Below, piece after piece: positions 10,367-19,476 of a DNA stretch of 34,382 bases (its first letter is position 1; every line of letters begins with the position of its first letter). The position numbers were made by a program, and so were the translations under genes. Origin of the DNA: Hondaea fermentalgiana (taxonomy: Eukaryota; Sar; Bigyra; Thraustochytrida; Thraustochytriidae); NCBI GenBank assembly GCA_014084085.1, contig NPFB01000042.1, positions 122,497-156,878 on the forward strand, read 5' to 3'. The notes below the pieces were generated by a model. That model saw only the letters and a program-made list of their open reading frames with translations. It was not told where the DNA came from and did not search any database.

Positions 10367-10960
10367 ACGTGGTGACCAAAAGTGGAAGCGCGCCAGAGCA
10401 CTCCACTGCCCTGATCGGCTTGACCTTTTGTGTGCTTCAGTCCAAGCCACGCAGATCGCTCTGCTGCGCGACCTCGCTTCAATGTCAGCCCGACCCAGCA
10501 GAGAGGCCAGCTTTGCAGCTGGTGGTGTTGTCTGGGTCGAGTAAATTTGCGCGAAAGAGAAAAAATCAAAAAAGAAATGGCCGTTGAGGCCTAGAAGTCT
10601 GGTAGGATCCAAGTAGGCCTATCCACGTGGGGCTGACCTGATAGAAAAGCCGTGTGTGCCTGCAACTTCTTGCCGCCGTCACGAGCCTTTATTTTTCGTT
10701 TCTTTGGTTTTGAGAAACGAGCCGTCGCTACATCTGTGATAATAGCGTGCGGTGCGATGGGTACAAACAGGCATAAAAGAAACAAACTAGGCCTTACCTA
10801 CAGCAAGAAATGAAAAGAGAATGGCAGGCTTGAAGACAGGCAAGTGCTGCAGAAGTGAGTGTCGATTCGGGAACCACTTGTATTCAAGAAAAAGGGACAA
10901 AGAAAAATGAAAGCATGGAAACGTGGAAAGCGTTTGCAATAGTTGCATTCACACAGAAGG
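10367..10960. other. Spacer between two minus-strand genes
   Basis: This is the upstream region of the TPR-like gene and the 3' flank of the Tudor/FHA gene. The frame of the TPR-like gene stays open as far as 10612 without an ATG, so part of this may be its leader. I see no RNA gene or repeat. Confidence 0.5.
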
Positions 10961-13516
10961 TCAAACATCGCGCTTGAGAATGTACTCAAAGGTCCGGTTA
11001 CCAGCCTTGGTGGTGAAGCGAATGCGTGATCCTTCACGAATCTCGCGCTCGACACCCTTTTCCAGTTTCTCGCCGTCGACACGGATACCCAAGGAGGCCA
11101 AAACGTGAAGCGTTACAATGCCACGCTCTGGATCTTGAGATAGCTCAGCGCATCTCCGGGAGACTGAGAGAAGCTGGTCGTCTGCCCTTTTACCGGTGAA
11201 ACGCAAGTGGCACTCTTTGGCGCGGCCAACAAGCAGACGGTTGTCCTCTGGAAATCGACACTGCCCTGGGACATTTTCGTCAGCCTTGCGTTTTTGAAGT
11301 TTGAAGCGCTTGCACGGCGACTTGTGTGCGGCTCGTGCCGGCGGTTCCTTTCGCTTGACTCTTTTCGCCGGGGTTTCGATGTTTGAAGACGATTGAACCT
11401 GTTGGCGCTTTGGCTCGATTGTGCGGGACTCCTTCTTGGCCGCTTGCTCATGCTTGGTGTCAATCTCTAACTCGTCCTCTTGGTCGAGCATCTTGGCCAG
11501 CTGCGAAATCGATGTGTCCTCAAGGTCCATGAGAGAAAAAACGGCGCAGATGCGCACAACGTCGGGCCAATCATTACAATTGTCCCAGTCATTATTGGTG
11601 GATCCGAGCTCAAGATCATCGACGAGTTGGAGAAACTCCGACATCGAATCACGTTGTTGTTTCAGGTCCGCGCGACGCTTGACGAGCTCTGCCATGGAAA
11701 GACGATCCGCGCCACGGCCCCGCGCAGGGATGATTATCTCCATGAGACGACTGGCGATTTCCATGAATTCAGAGTGCGCATTGTCGACGTCGGTGCCCTT
11801 GCGAATTTTGAAGCTGGCAAGAATGCTTGCGGGACACATCGGAGCAAGTACGGCTTGGGCGGCGCTCGTGATTAAATTTTGGTCGTCTGGAGCCACGAGG
11901 CTGAAAGCGTGTGTCGCGAATCCAAGCGTGAGGGCAGAAAAGAGTCTGCGCGTCGTACAGGCAGCATGTCGTAACACGTCCGAAGAAGCGTTAAAGTACA
12001 CGAGCTCCTCGTCGGGAATAGTACGCTCGTTGTGGTTCACAGCAGCGAGAAAAGTGTTCAGATCAGCGAGGAGGCCGTGTAGGGCAAAGGAAGCTTGCAC
12101 GAGTTGCTGTACGTGCTCGCGCAGGAGCTCGGGCTGCTCGAGGTCCTCGAGAACACAAAAGGTGGGCACAATATTCTCTGCGGAGGAGCGTACCTGGTGG
12201 CAGGCGTCGGCATGGACGATGGAAGTAATGTGATCGAGACCGAGAACCGTGCATCGCAAGAGCCCGAGCAAGAGGCCGCGGTCCATTGTTGCAGAGCGCT
12301 CGTGTGCAGAGAGAAGGGATATCGCGGCCTTGACGACGGCTTGAAGAGCCTGCACAGGCATCGCCGTCGTTGTGGGCAACCAGGCTCGAGGCGCGACAGT
12401 GCGAATCTCTTGCAGGTAGATTGCCAGCTCTGTACGCGCTGTATCCTGAAAGTCCTTGAGAGCGCCGCCGCGCGCGTTTTTTCGCGCTCTTTCCTTGACT
12501 TGCTGGCGAAAGGCGCGGAGACGGCTTTCATCATCACCGTCGTCGTCATCTGAATCGTCGGAGTCCAATTCGAGGTCGGATTCGCTAAAGCCGTTGTCGT
12601 CATCAGAAGAAAGGAATCCCATGGCGCCACTGGACCTTGACAGATCTGATTTACTTCGCTGCGACTCTGCGCGAGCTTTGGCGCGCGCGTCGGCGCGTGC
12701 TACACGTATATGGATAGCAGAAACGAGAGCGAGTGCCTCGTCCCCGCACGCAAAGAGCGCGCGCAAGACTGACTCTTGGAAATTTTGCATTGCATTGCCT
12801 TGTGCGGGCAAGCGCGCCGCGTACTTGGACCGAGCCATCCTGGTGAGCGAGTTGAGAGAGAGGACGGTGGAAGTGGTGTCAATAGGGCGGCATTCTCGGA
12901 GCTGCAAAGCGTCGCGAAGCGTAGATCGTAGGGTTTTGGGATCAAGTTTACGAAAGACGGGCGCGTCCTCGGCACCTGAATTGATTTCGGAATTTTCTTT
13001 GGCAAGGTCATCCGTCGTCTCTTTGCGTGAAGCATTGTTACTGATCTTGCCGCCAGGCGGCACGCCCATACTTGCGCGAGGACTCGGTGGAAGGGACGCC
13101 TCAACGCCGAGCGCGGCGGGTCGTTTGGCACGAAGAGCCGCAGAACGCTTTCGCTTTTTGGATGCATCGCCGTCCCCTGGTACACGCAAGAGCTCTTCGA
13201 TTCTGGCAACAAGGTGTTCAATGGTAGTGTGAGCCTTGCCCATTGGCGTTTGCGATCGTTTGCTTGCGCTTACGCGGCGCTTGTTGCTTGAAGGTGCCGA
13301 GTCGAGATCCACGAACTTGAGTCGCGAGTCGTCCTCTTCAAACCACATGCTACTCCCTACATCTGGGAAATTAATATGGACTTTTCCGCCTTTGCGATCG
13401 ACTCTATCCACCAGGCCTTTCAAGGTCTCCTCGTCTTCTCGGTGGTAGTAGACCGTCTTGCCCTTGAGGCGCGAAATTTCTGCCCGCGAGGACGATGACC
13501 TTCGAGGACGCGGCAT
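10961..13516 (-). CDS. Nuclear-type protein with Tudor-like N-terminus and degenerate FHA C-terminus
   Basis: The protein has 851 residues. Residues about 10-68 look like a small beta-barrel of the Tudor/chromo type (KGKTVYYHREDEE, later SSMWFEEDDSRLKFVDLD). The middle is mostly helical, with a strongly acidic Ser/Asp stretch. Residues about 698-754 hold several basic clusters that look like nuclear localisation signals. Residues 755-851 fit an FHA domain: Gly764-Arg765, Ser786-Arg787, then a beta-rich tail. The usual Asn of the STNG loop is replaced, because the equivalent segment reads ASLGIRVDG. FHA domains bind phosphothreonine and Tudor barrels often bind methylated residues, so a chromatin or DNA-damage role is possible but inferred. 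The first ATG is at 13514-13516 with context AAGATG. The longer frame upstream starts only with TTG. Confidence 0.72.
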   Translation of the reverse strand: MPRPRRSSSSRAEISRLKGKTVYYHREDEETLKGLVDRVDRKGGKVHINFPDVGSSMWFEEDDSRLKFVDLDSAPSSNKRRVSASKRSQTPMGKAHTTIEHLVARIEELLRVPGDGDASKKRKRSAALRAKRPAALGVEASLPPSPRASMGVPPGGKISNNASRKETTDDLAKENSEINSGAEDAPVFRKLDPKTLRSTLRDALQLRECRPIDTTSTVLSLNSLTRMARSKYAARLPAQGNAMQNFQESVLRALFACGDEALALVSAIHIRVARADARAKARAESQRSKSDLSRSSGAMGFLSSDDDNGFSESDLELDSDDSDDDDGDDESRLRAFRQQVKERARKNARGGALKDFQDTARTELAIYLQEIRTVAPRAWLPTTTAMPVQALQAVVKAAISLLSAHERSATMDRGLLLGLLRCTVLGLDHITSIVHADACHQVRSSAENIVPTFCVLEDLEQPELLREHVQQLVQASFALHGLLADLNTFLAAVNHNERTIPDEELVYFNASSDVLRHAACTTRRLFSALTLGFATHAFSLVAPDDQNLITSAAQAVLAPMCPASILASFKIRKGTDVDNAHSEFMEIASRLMEIIIPARGRGADRLSMAELVKRRADLKQQRDSMSEFLQLVDDLELGSTNNDWDNCNDWPDVVRICAVFSLMDLEDTSISQLAKMLDQEDELEIDTKHEQAAKKESRTIEPKRQQVQSSSNIETPAKRVKRKEPPARAAHKSPCKRFKLQKRKADENVPGQCRFPEDNRLLVGRAKECHLRFTGKRADDQLLSVSRRCAELSQDPERGIVTLHVLASLGIRVDGEKLEKGVEREIREGSRIRFTTKAGNRTFEYILKRDV

Positions 13517-14333
13517 CTTGGAGAGGGGGGGAAAGGGGGATTGAAGCAGGTCTGCCTGACAGCGTTTCCGATCTAGTCTGCAGCGGCCTACAATCTTGGG
13601 CGTTCCCAAGGCGATCTCGCCCTAGGTCTGTGGCGCTCTCGAAGCGCTCCTGCCGCCAGAGAGCGACGAATCTCTCACTCCCAACCTCGTTGTCTTCCCT
13701 TCGCGACGGAGCAGAAGCGCGAGCAGAGCTGTCCGTGGCTGGCCTCGGCAAGGACCGCCCGCGGGCCCCCGCGAGCGCCTCGCACGCCAGCTGCTGCGGC
13801 GTCTCCGCCGCCCGAGCGAGCGCGACGCTCGAGCGCGGCAGTTAGGTTGGTCTCGGTCTGGTGGTTGAAGAACTCGATTCCTCGACGCTGCATCTTGGCC
13901 CTTTCCGGCGCCTCGCCGGAAGTGGGTTATAGACGCCGCCAAGTAGAAACTACAAGTGCAGAAAGCGCCCTTGTCGTCTAAGCTCTCCCGGACCTTCGGG
14001 AGAACATCGAGCGCATCAAGTTGCAGCGTAGTACGTATTTCACGGGAGCCTGCGCGAAGAGACAATTCGTCTGGGGGTTAGACGTGGAGTCGGGAGGAGC
14101 GCCGCCTGGATGGTTTCGCCGAGCGGAGCTTTGCCGGAGAAGCCACGAGTGACGAGGCATCGTGGGGAAGCCGGGCGTGCGTGCGCATCGTGCGCAGACT
14201 GTCAGTGAACGCAGACCGGGAACGCAGCAAGAGCTTGGTTGGATCGTGCAGAAGAGGTTGGTCGCATCGTGCAGGAGCAGCAAGAGCAGCAGTAGAAGGC
14301 GGCTTTTCGTTGGTTTTCGTGTGGAGCGGCAAG
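13517..14333. promoter_or_regulatory. Divergent promoter region between Tudor/FHA gene and HAD phosphatase
   Basis: This 817-bp region separates two divergently transcribed genes and must contain both promoters. At 13915-13932 it carries GCCGGAAGTGGGTTATAG, which matches an element upstream of eL21 (16784-16801) at 15 of 18 positions. Short open frames on the minus strand (13675-13893 and 13622-14065) have coding-like openings but no recognisable domain. I leave them uncalled. Confidence 0.5.
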
Positions 14334-15020
14334 ATGGCAGACATCAAGGCCGTCGTGTTTGATATGGACGGGCTCATGCTCGACAGCGAACCTGTGTGGC
14401 ATACCGTGGAGCAGGAGGTGTTTAAGCGTGTTGGCGTGGAGCTGACTACGGCGCATTGCGTGGAGACGCTGGGTCTGCGCATTGACGAGATCGCCAAGCA
14501 CCATGCGAGAAGGCATGGGGTGACGGATAAGGACCCGGCTGAGATCACCAAGGAGATGATCGAACTGATGGTGTCCAAGCTGGAAAATGGCGAGGCGAGG
14601 CCGATGGCTGGTCTCAAGGAGGCGCTGGCATTTGCCGCGAGCAAGCAGGTGCCTCTGGCCGTGGCCTCCTCTTCGCCGATGGAGGTGATTCAGGCCGCTC
14701 TCAAGGGTCTTGGGATCACTGACAAGTTTGCGCACGTGTGCTCCGCCGCGCATGACCCGCTCGGGAAGCCTCACCCTGCCGTGTATTTGCGCGCGGCCGA
14801 GTTGCTGGGCGTTGAGGCTACGCAGTGCCTTGCTCTCGAGGACTCGGTGACTGGAGCCTTGGCGGCCAAGGCGGCGCGCATGACCTGCATCACGGTGCCT
14901 GACCGGCGGCTCATTTCCGAAGACAAGCTCCCTCGATACGCATTTACCGATGCTGTGCTCGAGTCTCTACATGAGTTCAACGAGGATCTCTGGGCCAAGC
15001 TCTCTGCACCTGCTCCGTGA
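14334..15020 (+). CDS. HAD-superfamily sugar-phosphate phosphatase (HxpB/YniC-like)
   Basis: This is a soluble 228-residue phosphatase of the beta-phosphoglucomutase-like HAD subfamily. Motif I is DMDGLMLDSEP near residue 10, with the nucleophile and acid/base aspartates. Motif II is the Ser pair in VASSSP, motif III the lysine in GKPHP, and motif IV ED in ALEDSVTG. The cap contains TLGLRID. That and the C-terminal KAARM stretch recall E. coli HxpB (YniC), which removes phosphate from hexitol and 2-deoxyglucose 6-phosphates. The substrate here is not proven. The ATG at 14334 has the context AAGATGG and places motif I at the usual distance from the N-terminus. The frame is open upstream to 14181, but that stretch is not conserved-looking. 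Confidence 0.93.
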   Translation: MADIKAVVFDMDGLMLDSEPVWHTVEQEVFKRVGVELTTAHCVETLGLRIDEIAKHHARRHGVTDKDPAEITKEMIELMVSKLENGEARPMAGLKEALAFAASKQVPLAVASSSPMEVIQAALKGLGITDKFAHVCSAAHDPLGKPHPAVYLRAAELLGVEATQCLALEDSVTGALAAKAARMTCITVPDRRLISEDKLPRYAFTDAVLESLHEFNEDLWAKLSAPAP

Positions 15021-16021
15021 ATGTACACTGTCAACGACAGTCAAGTGCATGTGTGAGTGAGTGAAGGCAAGAATGCACAGAACATTTTCTCTCGTAGCAA
15101 AGAAAACAAGGCTAGCAAGACAACAAGAGCGTGTAGAAGGGCAGATTGGAGCGTGGCATTGGCAGCGAGACAAGACGCAGTTTGTTCTTGTCTTGCGCCT
15201 CGTGGCGTTCCTTGTTAGATCTTGAAAGCAAGAATAGTTGGATGATTTTATTATACTTTTTTTCTTTTCTGTTTGATACCCTCTCTCTTTTCCCAGAAGG
15301 TACGATGCATCGACTTTGCGAGCCTTGCTGCATTTGCAAACAAGGAACAAATTCGCTTGTTCGCAAATTGACGGGAGCTGAGGACGCGCCTGGACTTGAC
15401 CTTGGCCGATCTATCTCTTGGGCGAACGAATTCTGTGCTTTTGGTGCATGGCAAGCCAGAGTCATTGATCAATCTTACACGAAAAGGGGTCAGCACGATA
15501 CTTTTGATGCATGACATGCCATCTTTCTTCTCCCGTTATCCTGCTCTTCTTGCGTACACATGCAAGTCAGACAGAGAATTGAACATTTGGTGCAAGGAGT
15601 GAGTTGAACCCTTAGTGAAAGTTGCTGTGGAATGCGCGCCATCCTTCTTTCTTCTTTTGCGAATTATTTCTTTTTATCGCAATGAGCATGTGAAGAATGA
15701 AGCAAGTGTCGAGATTCATCGCCAAGAAAAGGAGAGAAAGTGACTCTGTAAGCAAGAAAGAAGGAAAGAAAAGTAACCCAAGATCGAAGACGTCGATGCG
15801 CAGGACAAGAAGAAACAAAGAAACCACTGTTGTTGCAAGAAATGTCCTCTTTCGCGTCTTTCACGGCATCGTCATTGTCCAGCACGGCAAGGCCCAAGAG
15901 CCAATCGGCCAATTCACCATTCCTTAGACCTTGGACCTTGCCGATGACGATAACAATGATGAAGACGCGGACGACAACAGGATGTGAAAAATGAGGGAGA
16001 GCAATAGGTACCACATGAAAC
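15021..16021. other. 1-kb tail-to-tail spacer, nothing recognised
   Basis: This lies between the convergent HAD phosphatase and eL21 genes. It is more AT-rich than the genes. Only short open frames of atypical composition are present (for example 15146-15514 +, 15664-16233 -), and none shows a domain. No tRNA or rRNA signature was seen. Confidence 0.6.
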
Positions 16022-16510
16022 TTAGATGTAGTAGTCGAATTTGAGGGGGCGCATGGTGATGGGGGCGTTGTCCTCGGTGATCTCGAGCTCGTAGCCGGCC
16101 TTGGGCTGAGCGGGGAGACGCTTGGTGGAGACGACGCGCTCGCCGGACTCCTTGGCCTTCTTGCTGGCGATGTCGTTCTCCTTGACACGCTGGAGAAAGT
16201 TCTCGCGGCTGCGCGAGGGAGAGACATGCTCAATGCGCACGTTGATGCGCTTGCGGATCAGGCGGTGCTTGACGGGCTTGACGACCTCAACGCCGACCGA
16301 AGACTTGGTCACGTTGTACACCACACCGGTACGGCCGTGGTAGTACTTGTGGGGCATGCCGCGGTGGATCGATGAGTCTGCCTTGATGTCCACGATGTCG
16401 CCCACGCGGTAGGTGATGAGGTACTTGGACAGCGCAGGCTCTCCATTCCGCCGGAAGGGCTTGGAGAACATGTCGCGCGTCCGCGCCTTCTTACCAAAGG
16501 AGTGAGGCAT
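16022..16510 (-). CDS. RPL21: Large-subunit ribosomal protein eL21 (60S L21)
   Basis: This 162-residue protein matches the eL21 family, usually about 160 residues, over its full length. Landmarks are the N-terminal GKKARTRDMFSKPFR, KYLITYRVGDIVDIK, the highly conserved GMPHKYYHGRTGVVYNVT, KRINVRIEHV, and SRENFLQRVKEND. It is a basic structural protein of the cytosolic 60S subunit. The ATG (context AAGATG) starts the family's standard N-terminus, and the gene needs no intron, although ribosomal-protein genes often carry one near the start. The upstream region holds CGCAAGTG octamers and a telo-box-like element, described separately. Confidence 0.98.
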   Translation of the reverse strand: MPHSFGKKARTRDMFSKPFRRNGEPALSKYLITYRVGDIVDIKADSSIHRGMPHKYYHGRTGVVYNVTKSSVGVEVVKPVKHRLIRKRINVRIEHVSPSRSRENFLQRVKENDIASKKAKESGERVVSTKRLPAQPKAGYELEITEDNAPITMRPLKFDYYI

Positions 16511-16747
16511 CTTGCCTGCGTGAAGGTTGGCCTGCCGCTCCCGCGCTCCGCTGCCTGCGCCTCCTCGACTCGCTCGTCACCGCTCTGCGCGCGTGACGTG
16601 TGCCAATTCCTTTCTACCTCGCCTCGCCCTCCGCCACTCTTCTGCCTCCTTACCCGGGCCCCTGCTTATCCCCCTTTGTCGCACGCCCCTGCTTGCGCCC
16701 TGGCCACCCGCTCGCCGCGCCTTGCCGCGCCTCGCCGCGCCCAGCCG

Positions 16748-16801
16748 CACTTGCGCGGGCCGATTCCCCACTTGCGCAGCGCGGCCGCAAGTGGGCTATG
16801 G
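16748..16801. promoter_or_regulatory. Cluster of CGCAAGTG octamers upstream of eL21
   Basis: The octamer occurs at 16748-16755 and 16769-16776 as CACTTGCG, and at 16786-16793 as CGCAAGTG. The last is part of GCCGCAAGTGGGCTATGG (16784-16801). The cluster starts about 240 bp upstream of the eL21 ATG. The same octamer recurs upstream of the FHA-RING gene. Regulatory function is inferred from position and recurrence. Confidence 0.5.
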
Positions 16802-16854
16802 CCCGCCGGAAGTGCAGCCGCGAAAGCCCCGCGTCGCCCGCGCGAGGGGTAGGG

Positions 16855-16863
16855 TTAGGGTTT
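16855..16863 (-). promoter_or_regulatory. Telo-box-like element AAACCCTAA upstream of eL21
   Basis: On the minus strand, in the direction of eL21 transcription, this reads AAACCCTAA, extended by CCCTAC. It lies about 345 bp upstream of the start codon. In plants the telo-box AAACCCTAA is a known promoter element of ribosomal-protein genes. Function in this organism is inferred. Confidence 0.4.
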
Positions 16864-16880
16864 TGAATGCTGGTAGTGAA

Positions 16881-16978
16881 ATGGCAACTCCAGGGTCGCG
16901 CGACGAACGAGATGCGGACTGGATGGCAACTCTAGGGTCGAAGGAGAGGATGCGGAATGGATGGCAACTCTAGGGTCA
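16881..16978 (+). repeat. Three direct copies of ATGGCAACTCTAGGGTC
   Basis: Copies begin at 16881 (one base different), 16923 and 16961, with spacings of 42 and 38 bp. The intervals also share GATGCGGA-type sequence. No open frame or domain explains them. Confidence 0.85.
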
Positions 16979-17688
16979 AGCGCCTCGGAGAGGGAGGATG
17001 AGCATGTGCGCGATGCGAGGACTGCGTGGGTGAGATGAGATCTCGTAAGGAGGCGCAAGACCGGCCGGGGTCGAGGATGACCCGAAGGAATCGACGTGAA
17101 AATGCATTTTTAGGCTCGGATGCTATCTATGGAAGGGAAGGAGATAGACGACGACGGCTTTGGATAATGGGGGGCTCGAAGGGATGCAAGACAATGGAAA
17201 AACGCGTGCGTCAGACGGTGCAGTTGCTCTTGGTTGCAGGAGTGAGCAATGGATGAAATTTCTCGTACGCGCGAGAAAAAGAAGATTTGCATGAGGCGGC
17301 TCAGCGCGCAGTTTCGAAATTTTGATACTGACAACTCTATCTTGGGGAGACGGCAAAGACTCTTTCGACCAATGCCACGTATTGTGGCGTGCAGGCAGGC
17401 AAACTAAATCCCTTTTATTATAATGCGCAAAACGTGGTGCATACCTACAGGCCTGGACCTTGACGTTGCTTGCTTGGATGCTTGCTTGAGCGTGGAACAA
17501 AGATTTCGCAGATGCTTCGATTCCACAACAACAAAAAAAGGGAAAATTCTTTTGATGGGTGTCTCATCCCGCGAACAGCAGCGCGGGGGGTGGGGGGAGA
17601 TGTGCGCATACAAAATCAGCAAATTGCTGAAAGACAAAGAATCCAAGGCAACGAATTTCACCTTGAATTGGGCAACCCAAGGTCTCGA

Positions 17689-18570
17689 TTAGCCGCCGCC
17701 GCCGCCGCCGCCACCACCGCCGCCGCCATTGCCGCCGCCGCCGCCACCGCCGCCGCCGCCAACGCGAAGGGCACGTTGAAGCTTGGGCATGGGAAGCGTT
17801 TGCACTAAGACGAGACCAGGGCCCGTAAGGACCGACTGAAAGAGGCCGAAACCACCGCAGCAGCAGACGAGACTGCAGCCGTAGGTGCGTACGTCAAACT
17901 TGACAGACTTCTCGAAGGCCAGAACGCACTCGCTGTCAATGATGTATTTTTCACCCGGTCCGAGCATGATATGCTCGACAGTGCCAACACCATTGATGAA
18001 GGCCATGCCGGTGCCATGAAGCTCGTTGAGAATAAAGCCTTGACCGCCGCAGCAACCGGTGGCAGCATTATCGACAAAACGAAGCCGAATGGTCCAGTCC
18101 GTGCCGACTGCGGCAAGAAAGGCTCCTGTATTAAAGGTGATACCTGAGTAGCGTGCGAGATCGATGGGAATGATCTTGCCGGGGCCCTTGGGCGAGATGC
18201 CGAGAAACTTTGTTGAGTCGGTCTCGTTGGTGAGTTTGAGTCGGAAAAAGTCCTCGCCGGCGCAGCACATGCGCGCGCAGCCCTGTCCGCAGTCGCCCAC
18301 GTCGACCGCGGGCCGCAAGCCGTCCGACATGAGGACCATGGTGCCTGGCTCGGTCGTGATGGTCTCACCGGGGCGGACGCGGACCTGCAGAATTTGCGAG
18401 AAGTCGCCTCCCTCGATGTGGAAGTGCTCGTCGTCGACGAGTTCCGCTACGGGGGGCAGCACCTTGACGCCTTGCCAGAAGACGTCATCATCGGCTCCGG
18501 AGGGCAGGAGGCCCTGCGATTCGTCGCCCCCTCCGCGCGCGCTCATCTCTTGCACGCCGGGGTCGGCCAT
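17689..18570 (-). CDS. AIM24-family (TRAP-like fold) protein with polyglycine C-terminus
   Basis: The protein has 293 residues. Residues about 50-260 match the AIM24/DUF124 family, beta-rich proteins found in bacteria and eukaryotes; fungal AIM24 affects mitochondrial architecture. Landmarks are a central Gly/Cys segment (CGQGCARMCCAGEDFFRLKL), ITFNTGAFLA, and the terminal GPGLVLVQTLP at 250-260. The start ATG has an excellent context, ACCATGG. No clear mitochondrial presequence is seen, since the N-terminus is acidic. The tail is unusual: residues 271-293 are glycine apart from one Asn. It is encoded by GGC/GGT repeats and ends directly at the stop codon. Several Cys pairs (about 98-103, 163-164, 236-238) could bind metal. 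The molecular function is unknown. Confidence 0.88.
   Translation of the reverse strand: MADPGVQEMSARGGGDESQGLLPSGADDDVFWQGVKVLPPVAELVDDEHFHIEGGDFSQILQVRVRPGETITTEPGTMVLMSDGLRPAVDVGDCGQGCARMCCAGEDFFRLKLTNETDSTKFLGISPKGPGKIIPIDLARYSGITFNTGAFLAAVGTDWTIRLRFVDNAATGCCGGQGFILNELHGTGMAFINGVGTVEHIMLGPGEKYIIDSECVLAFEKSVKFDVRTYGCSLVCCCGGFGLFQSVLTGPGLVLVQTLPMPKLQRALRVGGGGGGGGGGNGGGGGGGGGGGG
17692..17760 (-). repeat. GGC/GGT repeat encoding the polyglycine tail
   Basis: Trinucleotide repeats (GCC/GCCACC on the plus strand) encode ten glycines, one asparagine and twelve glycines at the end of the AIM24-family protein, immediately before its TAA. Confidence 0.95.
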
Positions 18571-19210
18571 GGTTCCTCTCGCTCTCCCTCGCAGAGAGAG
18601 AGCACCGCGTCAAGGCTTGGGAGATTTGGGTTTGCTCGCTCGGCGTAGTATTACGTACTACTACTACACGCCATGGAGTTCCAGCTGCGAGCTCCTGCCA
18701 GCTGGCTGGCTGGCTGCTAGATCAAGTGACGGTATTTCGATCGAGTGTGCGTGTGTGCGTTTTTTGCTTTTCCTGTGGTCGGCCGAGGGGGCAGTTGCGG
18801 CTGGCTCTTCTTTCGGCGGACGTCCCGGGTACATCGTTGTGTCCTTTTGACCTATACCTGTCCTGCTACGAAATCATCCTCGATATGATTGCGCGATGAC
18901 TCTCCTTGCCCGTCCGCGCCACAAGTGCTTCGTGAGCTGGAGCAATTCACAATCGCATGTTGGCCGCCACTAGCAAACAAGCTTCGTCTGGCTGGGGAAG
19001 AAACCGTCGCAGAAGTGGGCGCGGACGGGACTGGCCGGCGTGGAAACCAGCGCGGGAGCCGAGCGAGGGACGTTCCATTAAACATGGAGAGTTCCGGCGT
19101 ACACACGTCCAACGTTTTGAAAATGCGTTGCGCGAGTTCCAAAAGATTCAAAAGTATTCAGAAGAATTGAAAAGTTACAAAGGATTCAGACACTCTGAAA
19201 AGTATTTATT

Positions 19211-19294
19211 GATCCAAAAGATCCACAAGATTCAAGAGATCTTGGACAGGTCTTGGGTGATCCAAAGGATCTACAGGATTCAAGAGATCTCGAA
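19211..19294 (+). repeat. Two copies of a 48-bp direct repeat
   Basis: Copies start at 19211 and 19259. Both read GATCCAAA(A/G)GATC, then ACA(A/G)GATTCAAGAGATCT. AAAGATTCA/AAGTATTCAG-like sequence continues upstream to about 19140, suggesting older decayed copies. This patch is AT-rich compared with its GC-rich surroundings. Confidence 0.8.
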
Positions 19295-19429
19295 CAGTGC
19301 CAGCGCAGCGAAGCAAAGCAAAGCAAGCAAGCTAATTTATTATGACGCTGCTGACTGCAGCCACAACTGCCATGGCTAATGCCAGACTTCGCTGTTCTCG
19401 TGGCTGGTCTTGGCAATGGCCGTGACTAG

Positions 19430-19430
<1 letters not shown>

Positions 19431-19465
<35 letters not shown>

Positions 19466-19476
19466 GGGCGGGCGGG
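19431..19476 (+). repeat. GGCT tetranucleotide array merging into GGCG
   Basis: About eight GGCT units are followed by three GGCG units. Confidence 0.95.

Larger units (their letters stand above)
16511..17688. promoter_or_regulatory. eL21 promoter region and AIM24 3' flank
   Basis: Both flanking genes are on the minus strand. The half next to eL21 is GC-rich and pyrimidine-rich, with three CGCAAGTG octamers (16748, 16769, 16786) and a telomere-repeat-like element at 16849-16864. Three direct repeats follow at 16881-16978. The remainder up to 17688 shows only short open frames without domains. Confidence 0.55.

Noticed and set aside
16849..16864. Chromosome end
   Set aside because: Only two telomere-like units, in the middle of the window and flanked by genes. 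A regulatory or scar interpretation is simpler.
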